Source: Lachnospiraceae bacterium UBA3632 (GTDB lineage Bacteria > Bacillota > Clostridia > Lachnospirales > Lachnospiraceae). From it: a DNA stretch of 64,000 bases. Made by a program: the position numbers and the translations under genes. The notes beneath the pieces were generated by a model. The model had not been told where the DNA came from and did not search any database. It was given only the letters and a program-made list of their open reading frames with translations. The DNA lies in assembly GCA_002373975.1 (NCBI GenBank), contig DFKZ01000056.1, positions 31,077 through 95,076 on the forward strand, in the 5' to 3' direction. Below, in pieces: positions 9,645 through 17,550 of this stretch (its first letter is position 1; each line of letters begins with the position of its first letter).

Positions 9645-10708
9645 TTAAAAAGCTTGTAAGAAGTCTTTTTGGAATTGCTTTTGCAGCACTCCTTGCTTTT
9701 GCTCCTGCTTTTACCGTAAGCGCAAAGCCTGCTACACCTTTTGACGGCTATGATTATACCGTAAGGTTCCTTGCGGGAGCTCAGGGTACTTTTAAGAGCG
9801 CCGGAGTAAAGGTTATTTCGACAGGACAGAGCGTTGCCGGAGTGAGCACATCGCTCAGCTCGGATGGATCAGTTATCACTGTATCCGGAATTCCTTACGG
9901 CTCAAGAATTGTATTTGACACAAGCTGTGTTTCCCTTTTAGACGGAGCAAAGTATTATGTCAAGGGAATAAGAGAGAGCGGAATGGATAACAATACCATT
10001 TCAGCTACATCCTTCTCCGTGACAAGTGATCTGGAATATGTTGTGGGATATGCACTTCTTGCAGATTCCGTTGCATACACCATTGAATACAAGGATAACA
10101 GAGGCAACACTCTTTTACCTTCAGTAACACATTACGGAAACGTTGGAGACAGACCTGTTATCGCATTCGTTGAGATCGACGGATTTATTCCTCAGGCATT
10201 TAACCTTACGGGAACTCTTTTAGCAGATCCCAAGGACAATGTATTCACATTCAGATATACACCTCTCGCTGAACTTCCCGATTACTATCGTGGATATACC
10301 TTTGACGGTACAACAGGCGAAGGCGGAATTATCGTAATCCCCGGTGACGGCGGCGGAAACGGCGGCGGTGGTGGAGCAAACGGTGCTCCCAACGGCGCTG
10401 ACGGAGACGGCGGAATCGTTGTAAATCCCGGAGATGAAGGTGCAACCATAGATAACGAAACTCTTCCTCTCGCTCCTGCAGAGATCCTTGATATCCGAGA
10501 TGAAGAGGCGGCTCTTTCCGATGGTAACGGTATCTTCGGTGGAGCGCTTGAAAACGCCGGTATCAGCACCGAATCACCCACAGCATTTTTCACCAGCATC
10601 CCTGTTGGAGCAAAGGTGGGAATTGTAGGCGGACTTGCAGCGGCTGTCGGAGCTGCAGCATACTTCCTGTTTATCAGAAGAGGTATCAAATCGAAGAATG
10701 AAGATTAA
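9641..10708 (+). CDS. Membrane-anchored surface protein with MucBP-like domain
   Basis: A 355-residue protein: signal peptide about 1-28 (ending TVSAKPA), a beta-rich domain, then a MucBP-like repeat at about 145-205 that begins YTIEYKDNRGNTLLP and ends FTFRYTP. A Gly- and Asp-rich linker (about 225-265) follows. The C-terminus has a membrane span (about 325-345) and the basic tail RRGIKSKNED, but no recognisable LPXTG or KTGD motif. It overlaps the upstream gene by 4 bases and the downstream fused peptidase-sortase gene by 11 bases. MucBP domains are known in mucin- or carbohydrate-binding surface proteins, so an adhesive or fibre-base role is plausible. Confidence 0.65.
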   Translation: MIKKLVRSLFGIAFAALLAFAPAFTVSAKPATPFDGYDYTVRFLAGAQGTFKSAGVKVISTGQSVAGVSTSLSSDGSVITVSGIPYGSRIVFDTSCVSLLDGAKYYVKGIRESGMDNNTISATSFSVTSDLEYVVGYALLADSVAYTIEYKDNRGNTLLPSVTHYGNVGDRPVIAFVEIDGFIPQAFNLTGTLLADPKDNVFTFRYTPLAELPDYYRGYTFDGTTGEGGIIVIPGDGGGNGGGGGANGAPNGADGDGGIVVNPGDEGATIDNETLPLAPAEILDIRDEEAALSDGNGIFGGALENAGISTESPTAFFTSIPVGAKVGIVGGLAAAVGAAAYFLFIRRGIKSKNED

Positions 10709-12482
10709 TGGAACTGATACGAAAAAAAGTTCCGGAGCCAAAGGCGGGAAAATACTTTCCGCCTTTTGTTCTGTAATAGGGACAATAGGACTTGTAGTGA
10801 TCATTTTGCTGTGTCTTCCGGTTACCATTCCCGGCTTTATAGGGTATAACATTTATAATGTTGAAACCGGAAGCATGGAACCCACAATGCCTGTAGGCAG
10901 TATATGCTACGTTAAGGGTATAGCAGGTACCGATATAAAGCAGGGAGATATCATTGCGTTTAATGCCGAGGGAATGACTGTAACCCACCGTGTTATTTCC
11001 AATGATACTTCCGCAATGGAGGTAAAGACAAAGGGTGATGCCAACGAGGCTGAAGATCCCATGCCTGTAAGGTATGGAGAGATCATAGGCCGCGTGGTGC
11101 TGCATCTTCCTTATCTTGGAAAGTTTTTTGTTTTCTTTACCGGTTTGCAGGGAAAGCTGTACCTTTTTGGCGTGCTGGCGGGCTGCGTTGTGCTTATGCT
11201 GGTGGGTTCCACCATACGTGACAGGATAAAGAAGGCTTCGGAAGAATCTGATCCGTATGATGATGACTATGATGACGATCAAAAAGAGCAACCCCGCAAA
11301 AGTCCTGAAAAAAGCAGTTATGGTTATAGTGATGTAAAAAAAGCGATCGCCAGATACGATGAGAACGGTGATTTTATAGGTGTGCCCACAGTATCTGCCA
11401 TGCTGGGCCTAAGCGAGAGCGAAGGTGCCGGCGATGCGAAGAATAATATAGCAAAAGCGGAAAAAGCTGAAACAGAAAAAGCTAAAACAGAAAAAGCTAA
11501 AACAGAAAAAGCTAAAACGGAAAAAGCTAAATCTGAAAGAGCTTCCGGCGGTATGTCCAGAAAGAAGGGGCTTATAATCACTCTGTCCATCGTTCTTGGT
11601 GTTGTGCTGCTTGGTGCGCTCGGAATGAACCTTGCAGACGCTCTTATCAAGAAGGGTGAGAGAGATGCTTATGATGATATAAATGAGTTTGTGAAGGATA
11701 ATTCCGAGCCGGCAAAGGAAGAAAAGCCTGCTCCGGTTGAAGAGCCTGCAGCTATCGAAGAGGAGCCAGAAGAGGATGTTGTCAGGCTTAACGGGCCTCT
11801 GGATATCGATTTTGAAGAGCTTATGAGCATCAATCCCGATGTGTGCGGGTGGATATACTGCCCCGAGACGGTGATCAATTATCCCATTCTTAAGGATAAT
11901 AATAATGATTACTATCTGCATCACAATTATAAGGGGGATTACACCGCATCAGGCTCGATCTTTATAGAGTGCCTTAACAGGGATGATTTTGCCGACTGCA
12001 ACACCATCATATACGGACATCATATGGCTGATGGCTCCATGTTTGCATCGCTTTCCAAATGGTTTAAGCAGGATTATTATGAAGCGCATCCTATAATGTA
12101 TGTCTTTACTCCCACGCAGAATTATGTCCTGCAGCTTTTCAGCGCATATACGACTGCGGCCACTTCCGATTCCTACTGGGCCGCACAGACACCCTGTCAG
12201 GAGATGACGGATTATACTGCCAAAGTGGCATCTCAGTCGGAATTTGATCCGGGGGAGATAGATCTTCCCGATGACGGGCATTATGTTATGCTTTCCACAT
12301 GCGCATATTCTTTCCAGGATGCCAGAAGCGTTCTTCACGGGCTTCTTGTTCCGATGGAAGAGTGGATTCCCGAACACGAGGATGAAGTGGACTGGGAAGT
12401 AAAAGAATACGAGCCTTATATATATGAGGCGCCGGAAGCTGTTGAAGGAGATGCTCCTAAAGAAAAAGATACAAATGATTAA
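10698..12482 (+). CDS. SipW-type signal peptidase I fused to class B sortase
   Basis: A single uninterrupted frame encodes 594 residues. N-terminal half: membrane span 19-45, then a SipW/archaeal-type signal peptidase with Ser59 in TGSMEPT, His97 in VTHRV and Asp114 in KGDANEAEDP, spaced like the Ser-His-Asp set of SipW; second span about 153-172. A charged linker (173-290) holds five tandem TEKAK-type units. A third span (291-313) leads to a class B sortase domain (about 365-560): His441 in YGHHM, Cys535 in LSTCAYSF, Arg543 in QDAR. Predicted topology puts both catalytic domains outside and the linker in the cytoplasm. The ATG at 10698 is chosen because an in-frame start at 10635 would lie deep inside the upstream gene. 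Last gene of the fibre operon; substrates are likely the preceding TasA-like and VKTGD proteins. Confidence 0.92.
   Translation: MKINGTDTKKSSGAKGGKILSAFCSVIGTIGLVVIILLCLPVTIPGFIGYNIYNVETGSMEPTMPVGSICYVKGIAGTDIKQGDIIAFNAEGMTVTHRVISNDTSAMEVKTKGDANEAEDPMPVRYGEIIGRVVLHLPYLGKFFVFFTGLQGKLYLFGVLAGCVVLMLVGSTIRDRIKKASEESDPYDDDYDDDQKEQPRKSPEKSSYGYSDVKKAIARYDENGDFIGVPTVSAMLGLSESEGAGDAKNNIAKAEKAETEKAKTEKAKTEKAKTEKAKSERASGGMSRKKGLIITLSIVLGVVLLGALGMNLADALIKKGERDAYDDINEFVKDNSEPAKEEKPAPVEEPAAIEEEPEEDVVRLNGPLDIDFEELMSINPDVCGWIYCPETVINYPILKDNNNDYYLHHNYKGDYTASGSIFIECLNRDDFADCNTIIYGHHMADGSMFASLSKWFKQDYYEAHPIMYVFTPTQNYVLQLFSAYTTAATSDSYWAAQTPCQEMTDYTAKVASQSEFDPGEIDLPDDGHYVMLSTCAYSFQDARSVLHGLLVPMEEWIPEHEDEVDWEVKEYEPYIYEAPEAVEGDAPKEKDTND
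11460..11534 (+). repeat. Five tandem 15-bp units in the peptidase-sortase linker
   Basis: Units begin at 11460, 11475, 11490, 11505 and 11520, each close to GAAAAAGCTAAAACA. They encode repeated E-K-A-K-T. Because the unit is 15 bp, gain or loss of copies changes linker length without a frameshift. Confidence 0.9.
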
Positions 12483-12495
12483 ATGACTGCAGTAA

Positions 12496-12525
12496 GCCGT
12501 CACTGTCGGTATGATCGGTGACGGC
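12496..12525 (+). terminator. Stem-loop after the fibre operon
   Basis: GCCGTCAC (12496-12503) pairs with GTGACGGC (12518-12525) around a 14-base loop, 14 bases after the stop. The downstream sequence TATTATGTG has only a weak T-run, so termination may be partial. Confidence 0.6.
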
Positions 12526-12534
12526 TATTATGTG

Positions 12535-12563
12535 TTGACAATAAATGTTTGATTGTATACAAT
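12535..12563 (+). promoter_or_regulatory. Promoter with palindromic GntR-type operator
   Basis: TTGACA (12535-12540), a 17-base spacer and TACAAT (12558-12563) form a near-consensus sigma-A promoter. The -10 box lies in a perfect 12-bp palindrome, ATTGTATACAAT (12552-12563), a form typical of FadR/FCD-type GntR operators. The first gene downstream is such a regulator, so direct autorepression is likely. The leader to the start codon is about 125 bases. Confidence 0.75.
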
Positions 12564-12696
12564 AATACACGAGATTACGATCATCCGCAAAACAGCTTAT
12601 ATATACCTGCAAAACAGTTTTATAAAAAGCCCTTAGTCCGGTTAGCAGGTAGTATTTATGCGTGATTGAGAAAAATGATTTTTGAGAGACAAAGAT

Positions 12697-13365
12697 ATGA
12701 GTGAAAACGACTTAAAAAAGGAAGTTACAGACAAGTACTCGCTTCGCGGGCGGGTGTTCAGCCGTCTAAGGGAAGACATCCTGAGCGGAAAGTATGAGGA
12801 AGGCGAAGAACTGCGCGAGGTTGCTATCGGTGAGGAACTCGGAGTGTCCAGGACTCCCGTGCGCGAAGCTTTCAGGCAGCTGGAACTGGAAGGGCTTATC
12901 AGGATAGTGCCCAACAAGGGAGCGTATGTGACCGGTATATCCGCAAAGGATGTAAAGGATATCTATATGATCCGTTCACGCCTCGAGGGACTGGCTGCAA
13001 GATGGGCCACCGAGCATATCACGGACGAGCAGCTTGAAGAGATGGAAGAGAATGTGTATCTTGCCAAATTCCATGCCGAAAAGGGTCATCTGGAGCAGCT
13101 TGCGGAGCTTGATAACAGATTCCATGAGATAATGTACGAGGCAAGCGGAAGCAAGATGCTCGAGCATCAGCTCAAGGATTTCCATCAGTATGTTATCCGT
13201 GTAAGAAAGAAGACGCTGTCAAGCGCCCGCGGTCCCAAGTCCAATCTTGAGCATGAAGGTATCATGGAAGCGATAAAGGCAAGGGATCCCGAGTTGTCGG
13301 AAAAGCTGGCTCACGAACATATAATTAATGCTTATGAAAACCTGGTTAAGAACGGGTTTGCATAA
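12697..13365 (+). CDS. FadR-type GntR transcriptional regulator (FCD domain)
   Basis: A 222-residue regulator. N-terminal winged helix-turn-helix at about 12-80 with the family signature GVSRTPVREAFRQLELEGL and the wing NKGAYVTG. The C-terminal FCD ligand-binding domain (about 90-215) has the helical pattern with LDNRFHEIMYEASG and a final HEHI, where metal-binding His and Asp residues are expected. The ATG at 12697 is preferred over the TTG at 12682 because GAGAGAC lies at suitable distance. It sits directly upstream of icd (74-base gap), so it may control isocitrate dehydrogenase or a related organic-acid function in addition to itself. Ligand unknown. Confidence 0.85.
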   Translation: MSENDLKKEVTDKYSLRGRVFSRLREDILSGKYEEGEELREVAIGEELGVSRTPVREAFRQLELEGLIRIVPNKGAYVTGISAKDVKDIYMIRSRLEGLAARWATEHITDEQLEEMEENVYLAKFHAEKGHLEQLAELDNRFHEIMYEASGSKMLEHQLKDFHQYVIRVRKKTLSSARGPKSNLEHEGIMEAIKARDPELSEKLAHEHIINAYENLVKNGFA

Positions 13366-13439
13366 CCGGGCAAAGCAGGTAATTGCAAAACTGAGAGTAG
13401 TACAACACAGAATAAATTTTCTGCAAATAAGGAGTTTAT

Positions 13440-14648
13440 ATGAGTAAGATTAAAATGACTACACCCCTCGTTGAGATGGACGGGGACGAGATGACCAGAG
13501 TGCTCTGGAAGATGATAAAGGATGAACTTATCAATCCTTATATCGACCTTAAGACAGAATATTATGACCTGGGCCTTGAAGCAAGAAATGCGACAAATGA
13601 TCAGATCACCGTTGATGCCGCAAATGCCACCCTCAAGTACGGAGTGGCTGTAAAGTGCGCAACCATCACTCCCAATGCGGCACGTATGACTGAATATAAC
13701 CTCAAAGAGATGTGGAAGAGCCCCAACGGAACGATCAGAAGCATCCTCGACGGAACCGTATTTCGTGCCCCCATACTTGTCAAGGGAATAGTCCCTTATG
13801 TTGCCAACTGGACAAAGCCTATCACCCTTGCCCGTCACGCATACGGTGATGTATATAAGAATGTGGAGATAAAGGTACCCGGAGCAGGAAAGGCAGAGCT
13901 TGTGTTTACCGGCGAGGACGGAACAGAGATCCGTGAGACTATTCACGAGTTTAAGGGCCCCGGAATCCTGCAGGGGATCCACAACACCGAAAAGTCGATA
14001 GAAAGCTTTGCAAGATGCTGCTTCAACTATGCCATCGACACAAAGCAGGATCTCTGGTTTGCCACCAAGGATACCATCTCAAAGAAGTACGATCACACTT
14101 TTAAGGATATCTTCCAGGAGATATTTGACAAGGAGTATAAAGCTAAATTCGACGAGCTGGGGATAGAGTATTTCTATACACTCATCGATGATGCTGTAGC
14201 CCGTGTTATCCGCTCCGAAGGCGGCTTTATCTGGGCCTGCAAGAACTATGACGGCGATGTTATGTCCGACATGGTGGCAACCGCATACGGAGATCTTTCC
14301 ATGATGACATCCGTGCTGGTAAGCCCTCAGGGTGTGTATGAGTATGAGGCTGCTCACGGCACCGTTCAGAGACATTATTATAAATACCTCAAGGGAGAGG
14401 AAACATCCACCAACTCAATCGCTACGATCTTTGCATGGACAGGCGCTCTCAGAAAGAGAGGAGAGCTTGACGGAATAGCGGAGCTTTCCGCGTTTGCTGA
14501 TAAGCTTGAGAAGGCATGCATCAAGACCATCGAGGATGGTAAGATGACAAAATCCCTTTCACTTATTTCAACATTTAAGAATCCTGTTATCCTCAACAGC
14601 CTTGAATTCATTCAGGCAATCAGAGAGACCCTTGATGATCTTTTATAA
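13440..14648 (+). CDS. icd: NADP-dependent isocitrate dehydrogenase (eukaryote-like type)
   Basis: Oxidative decarboxylation of isocitrate to 2-oxoglutarate, supplying glutamate synthesis. The 402-residue length and the N-terminus (MDGDEMTRV, KSPNGTIRSIL, FRAPI) match the dimeric eukaryote-type subfamily rather than the E. coli type. Metal-binding Asp residues lie in IDDAVARV and the NADP-site segment is AAHGTVQRHY. A GGAG site is 9 bases before the ATG. The neighbouring GntR gene is a candidate regulator. A complete oxidative citrate cycle need not exist; in anaerobes this enzyme usually serves an incomplete branch. Confidence 0.95.
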   Translation: MSKIKMTTPLVEMDGDEMTRVLWKMIKDELINPYIDLKTEYYDLGLEARNATNDQITVDAANATLKYGVAVKCATITPNAARMTEYNLKEMWKSPNGTIRSILDGTVFRAPILVKGIVPYVANWTKPITLARHAYGDVYKNVEIKVPGAGKAELVFTGEDGTEIRETIHEFKGPGILQGIHNTEKSIESFARCCFNYAIDTKQDLWFATKDTISKKYDHTFKDIFQEIFDKEYKAKFDELGIEYFYTLIDDAVARVIRSEGGFIWACKNYDGDVMSDMVATAYGDLSMMTSVLVSPQGVYEYEAAHGTVQRHYYKYLKGEETSTNSIATIFAWTGALRKRGELDGIAELSAFADKLEKACIKTIEDGKMTKSLSLISTFKNPVILNSLEFIQAIRETLDDLL

Positions 14649-14696
14649 TACGAATTGCTGCTTTGCTTTATAACTCTTGCAATTCTTAGATTACTT

Positions 14697-16691
14697 ATGC
14701 TTTTATCCTGTCAGAATATTTCGGTCGGGTTTGTTACCGGTACTGTGCTCGACTCGGTCAGCTTTCATATCGAAAATGGCGAAAAAGCAGCCATTGTAGG
14801 CATTAACGGAGCGGGGAAGACCACGCTCCTTAAAGTCATTGTCGGACAGTTGGAACCCGATAGCGGGATGGTCGTTACCGAAAAGGACAGGACAGTAGGA
14901 TATCTTGCGCAGAATGATGCGGTAAATACCGATAACACTATTATCGGGGAACTCACCGAAGTTAAACGCGATCTTATATCCATGGAGGAAAAGCTCCGCT
15001 CGCTGGAAGCGCAGATGGGATCTTTGTCCGGCGATGAGCTGGGCAGCGTCATGGAAAAATACCAGACGCTCCTTCATACTTTTCAGCTTCTCGGAGGAGA
15101 GACATACAACTCCGAGATTTATGGCGTGCTAAGGGGCCTTGGCTTTGCCGAGGATGAATACGAAAAGAGCATCGCCACTCTGTCCGGTGGGCAAAAGACC
15201 AGAGTTGCCCTTGGCAAAATGCTTCTGGCTAAGCCCGATCTTATTATCCTGGACGAGCCCACCAACCACCTTGATCTTAATTCAATAAGCTGGCTTGAAG
15301 GCTTCCTTAAAAACTATAAGGGAGCCGTGCTTATCGTGTCCCATGACAGATATTTTCTCGACAGGGTCGTGACAAAGGTGATCGAGCTTGAAAACGGAAA
15401 GTCCTCGGTCTTTTCGGGAAATTACAGCGATTACTCGGTTAAGAAAGAGCAGAGAAGGATCGCCGAGCTGAACGCATATCTCAATCAGCAGAGAGATATA
15501 AAGCATCAGGAAGCCGTTATAGAAAAGCTTAAGTCGTTCAACCGCGAAAAGTCCATAAAGCGTGCCGAAAGCCGCGAAAAGATGCTTGATAAGGTTGAAA
15601 GGCTCGAAAAGCCCGCCACGGTCAATGCCGACATGAAGCTTGTGCTCACGCCTCATGTGCGCAGCGGAGAGGATGTGCTGCAGATTGAGGGTCTGTCAAA
15701 AAGCTACGGAAGCCTGGAGCTTTTCTCGGGTGTTAATATTGATATAAAGCGCGGAGAACATGTGGCTGTCATCGGAAATAACGGAACAGGAAAGACCACT
15801 CTTCTTAAGATACTTAACGGGCTTGAAACTGCCGATGCGGGAAGCTACACCCTTGGCACGAATGTTGAGATCGGCTATTACGATCAGGAACATCATGTGC
15901 TTCACGCCGAAAAGACTCTTTATGATGAGATAGCGGATGAGTATCCCTATCTTACCATCACCGAGATCAGAAACACCCTTGCGGCATTTCTGTTTACAGG
16001 GGATGATGTGTTCAAGCTGGTCGGCGACCTGAGCGGCGGAGAAAGAGGCAGGCTTTCACTTGCCAAGCTGATGCTCAGCGACTGTAACCTGCTTATCCTG
16101 GACGAGCCCACCAACCACCTTGACATACAGTCGAAAGAGATACTCGAAACAGCCATAAACAGCTATGAGGGAACTGTGCTTTACGTTTCCCACGACAGAT
16201 ATTTCATAAACAGGACAGCATCAAGAATACTGGAGCTTTCGGGAAAGAAGTTCACAAATTATCTCGGTAATTATGATTATTATCTGGAGAAGAGAGAGAC
16301 AATAGGAACAGCGGCCGGATCAAACGCCGTAAACAGAGGAAATGTATGCGGCGGGGCCATGGGAGGCAAAGCAAAGGGCGGTGCTGAAGCCTCAGACCCG
16401 GCTGACGGTATTCCCGGCTCCGGGACCGCCTCGCAGCAAGACTGGAAAGAGCAGAAGGCACGGGCGGCAGAGCAGAGGAAAAAGGAAAATGCCATCAAAA
16501 AGTGCGAGGAAGATATCGCATTACTGGAAGCGGAATTGACGGAAATAGATGCTAAGCTTTCGGATCCTGCAAACGGTGGCGATGCAGCGCTTCTTATGAG
16601 TCTTACCGGGGACCGCGAAAAAGCTGCATCATGCCTTGATGAATTATACGAAAGATGGGAGACACTTTCCGAGGAATTGTCCCGGATCTGA
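14697..16691 (+). CDS. ABC-F family ATPase (Uup/YdiF-like)
   Basis: A soluble protein of 664 residues with two ATP-binding cassettes and no membrane spans. First Walker A GINGAGKTT at 35-43, signature LSGGQKTRVALGK, Walker B LIILDEPTNHLD. The inter-domain arm with KLKSFNREKSIKRAESREK is the P-site tRNA interaction motif of ABC-F factors. The second cassette has GNNGTGKTT and LSGGERGRLSLAK. After a Gly- and Ala-rich linker (about residues 540-580) comes a C-terminal coiled coil like that of Uup. Proteins of this family act on ribosomes as translation factors or resistance factors. The ATG at 14697 starts right at the conserved N-terminus; no good Shine-Dalgarno is visible. Confidence 0.9.
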   Translation: MLLSCQNISVGFVTGTVLDSVSFHIENGEKAAIVGINGAGKTTLLKVIVGQLEPDSGMVVTEKDRTVGYLAQNDAVNTDNTIIGELTEVKRDLISMEEKLRSLEAQMGSLSGDELGSVMEKYQTLLHTFQLLGGETYNSEIYGVLRGLGFAEDEYEKSIATLSGGQKTRVALGKMLLAKPDLIILDEPTNHLDLNSISWLEGFLKNYKGAVLIVSHDRYFLDRVVTKVIELENGKSSVFSGNYSDYSVKKEQRRIAELNAYLNQQRDIKHQEAVIEKLKSFNREKSIKRAESREKMLDKVERLEKPATVNADMKLVLTPHVRSGEDVLQIEGLSKSYGSLELFSGVNIDIKRGEHVAVIGNNGTGKTTLLKILNGLETADAGSYTLGTNVEIGYYDQEHHVLHAEKTLYDEIADEYPYLTITEIRNTLAAFLFTGDDVFKLVGDLSGGERGRLSLAKLMLSDCNLLILDEPTNHLDIQSKEILETAINSYEGTVLYVSHDRYFINRTASRILELSGKKFTNYLGNYDYYLEKRETIGTAAGSNAVNRGNVCGGAMGGKAKGGAEASDPADGIPGSGTASQQDWKEQKARAAEQRKKENAIKKCEEDIALLEAELTEIDAKLSDPANGGDAALLMSLTGDREKAASCLDELYERWETLSEELSRI

Positions 16692-16699
16692 CGACGGAA

Positions 16700-16724
16700 G
16701 CATATCGCAGAGCGATATGCTTTC
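16700..16724 (+). terminator. Terminator after the ABC-F gene
   Basis: GCATATCGC (16700-16708) and GCGATATGC (16712-16720) form a perfect 9-bp stem with an AGA loop, followed by TTTCTT. It directly abuts the next promoter. Confidence 0.75.
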
Positions 16725-16753
16725 TTGACTTTATGCGGCTATTTTCATAAAAT
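16725..16753 (+). promoter_or_regulatory. Promoter of rex
   Basis: TTGACT (16725-16730), a 17-base spacer, then TAAAAT (16748-16753). The leader to the rex ATG is about 90 bases. No TTGTTAA-type Rex box was seen, so autoregulation is not evident. Confidence 0.7.
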
Positions 16754-16850
16754 AGATATGTATATGCCTTCGCGTATAGAGGCGGGAGACGCAAAGCGCC
16801 AAAAGCGGCTTCTTTATACATGACAGAAGGCCAAAAGTAAGGGAAAAACC

Positions 16851-17507
16851 ATGCAGGATAAAGGGATTTCTTCCGCAGTAGTCGGAAGGCTGCCAAGGTA
16901 TTTAAGATATCTGGGCGATCTTAAAGAAAAAGGAATCGAAAGGGTTTCATCCCAGGAACTCAGCAGGCTGATGAATGTAACCGCATCCCAGATAAGGCAG
17001 GACCTTAACAATTTCGGCGGTTTCGGCCAGCAGGGATACGGATATAACGTAGATTATCTCTACAAAGAGATAGGAAAGATCCTGGGCCTTGACCGTGAAT
17101 ATGATTTTATCATAATAGGTGCGGGAAACCTTGGAAGGGCCCTGGGGGGGTATCTCAATTTTGAGAGAAGAGGCTTTATTTTCAGAGGTATTTTTGATAA
17201 AAACCCCGAGCTTTTCGGTACTGAAGTAAGGGGCGTAAAGATAAGCCCCATCAGCGAGCTTGACAGCTTTCTTAAGAAAAACAATATAGATATTGCGGTG
17301 CTTACGATCCCCAAAACCGGCGCTCTTGAGGTGATAGATACTCTGGTTGACAACGGCATTAAGGCTATATGGAATTTTGCCCATGTGGATCTCGATGTTC
17401 CTGAAGGGGTGCAGGTTGAAAATGTGCATCTTTCCGACAGCCTGATGAAGCTTTCGTACAATATAAGCCGGTATGCGGATGATAATAAAAACGGCGATAA
17501 AGATTGA
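16851..17507 (+). CDS. rex: Redox-sensing transcriptional repressor Rex
   Basis: A 218-residue repressor sensing the NADH/NAD+ ratio and controlling fermentation genes. The N-terminal winged helix (1-80) has the family hallmarks RLPRYLRYL, VTASQIRQDL and FGGFGQQGYGYNV. A Rossmann fold follows with IIGAGNLGRALGGYLNF as the dinucleotide loop, and a C-terminal domain-swapped helix. Length is normal for the family. Downstream genes (a coiled-coil protein and alr) are close, suggesting co-transcription. Confidence 0.96.
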   Translation: MQDKGISSAVVGRLPRYLRYLGDLKEKGIERVSSQELSRLMNVTASQIRQDLNNFGGFGQQGYGYNVDYLYKEIGKILGLDREYDFIIIGAGNLGRALGGYLNFERRGFIFRGIFDKNPELFGTEVRGVKISPISELDSFLKKNNIDIAVLTIPKTGALEVIDTLVDNGIKAIWNFAHVDLDVPEGVQVENVHLSDSLMKLSYNISRYADDNKNGDKD

Positions 17508-17550
17508 ATAATTATCCGTGAAATAACGGAATTGATTACAGGAAGAGATT

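Noticed and set aside
10635..10697. In-frame start 21 codons upstream of the fused peptidase-sortase
   Set aside because: It lies deep within the MucBP-like gene and adds a non-family N-terminus; ATG 10698 starts just before the expected cytoplasmic end.
11324..11924. Long antisense frames opposite the peptidase-sortase linker
   Set aside because: They arise from the low-complexity repeat on the other strand; no start signal or family resemblance.
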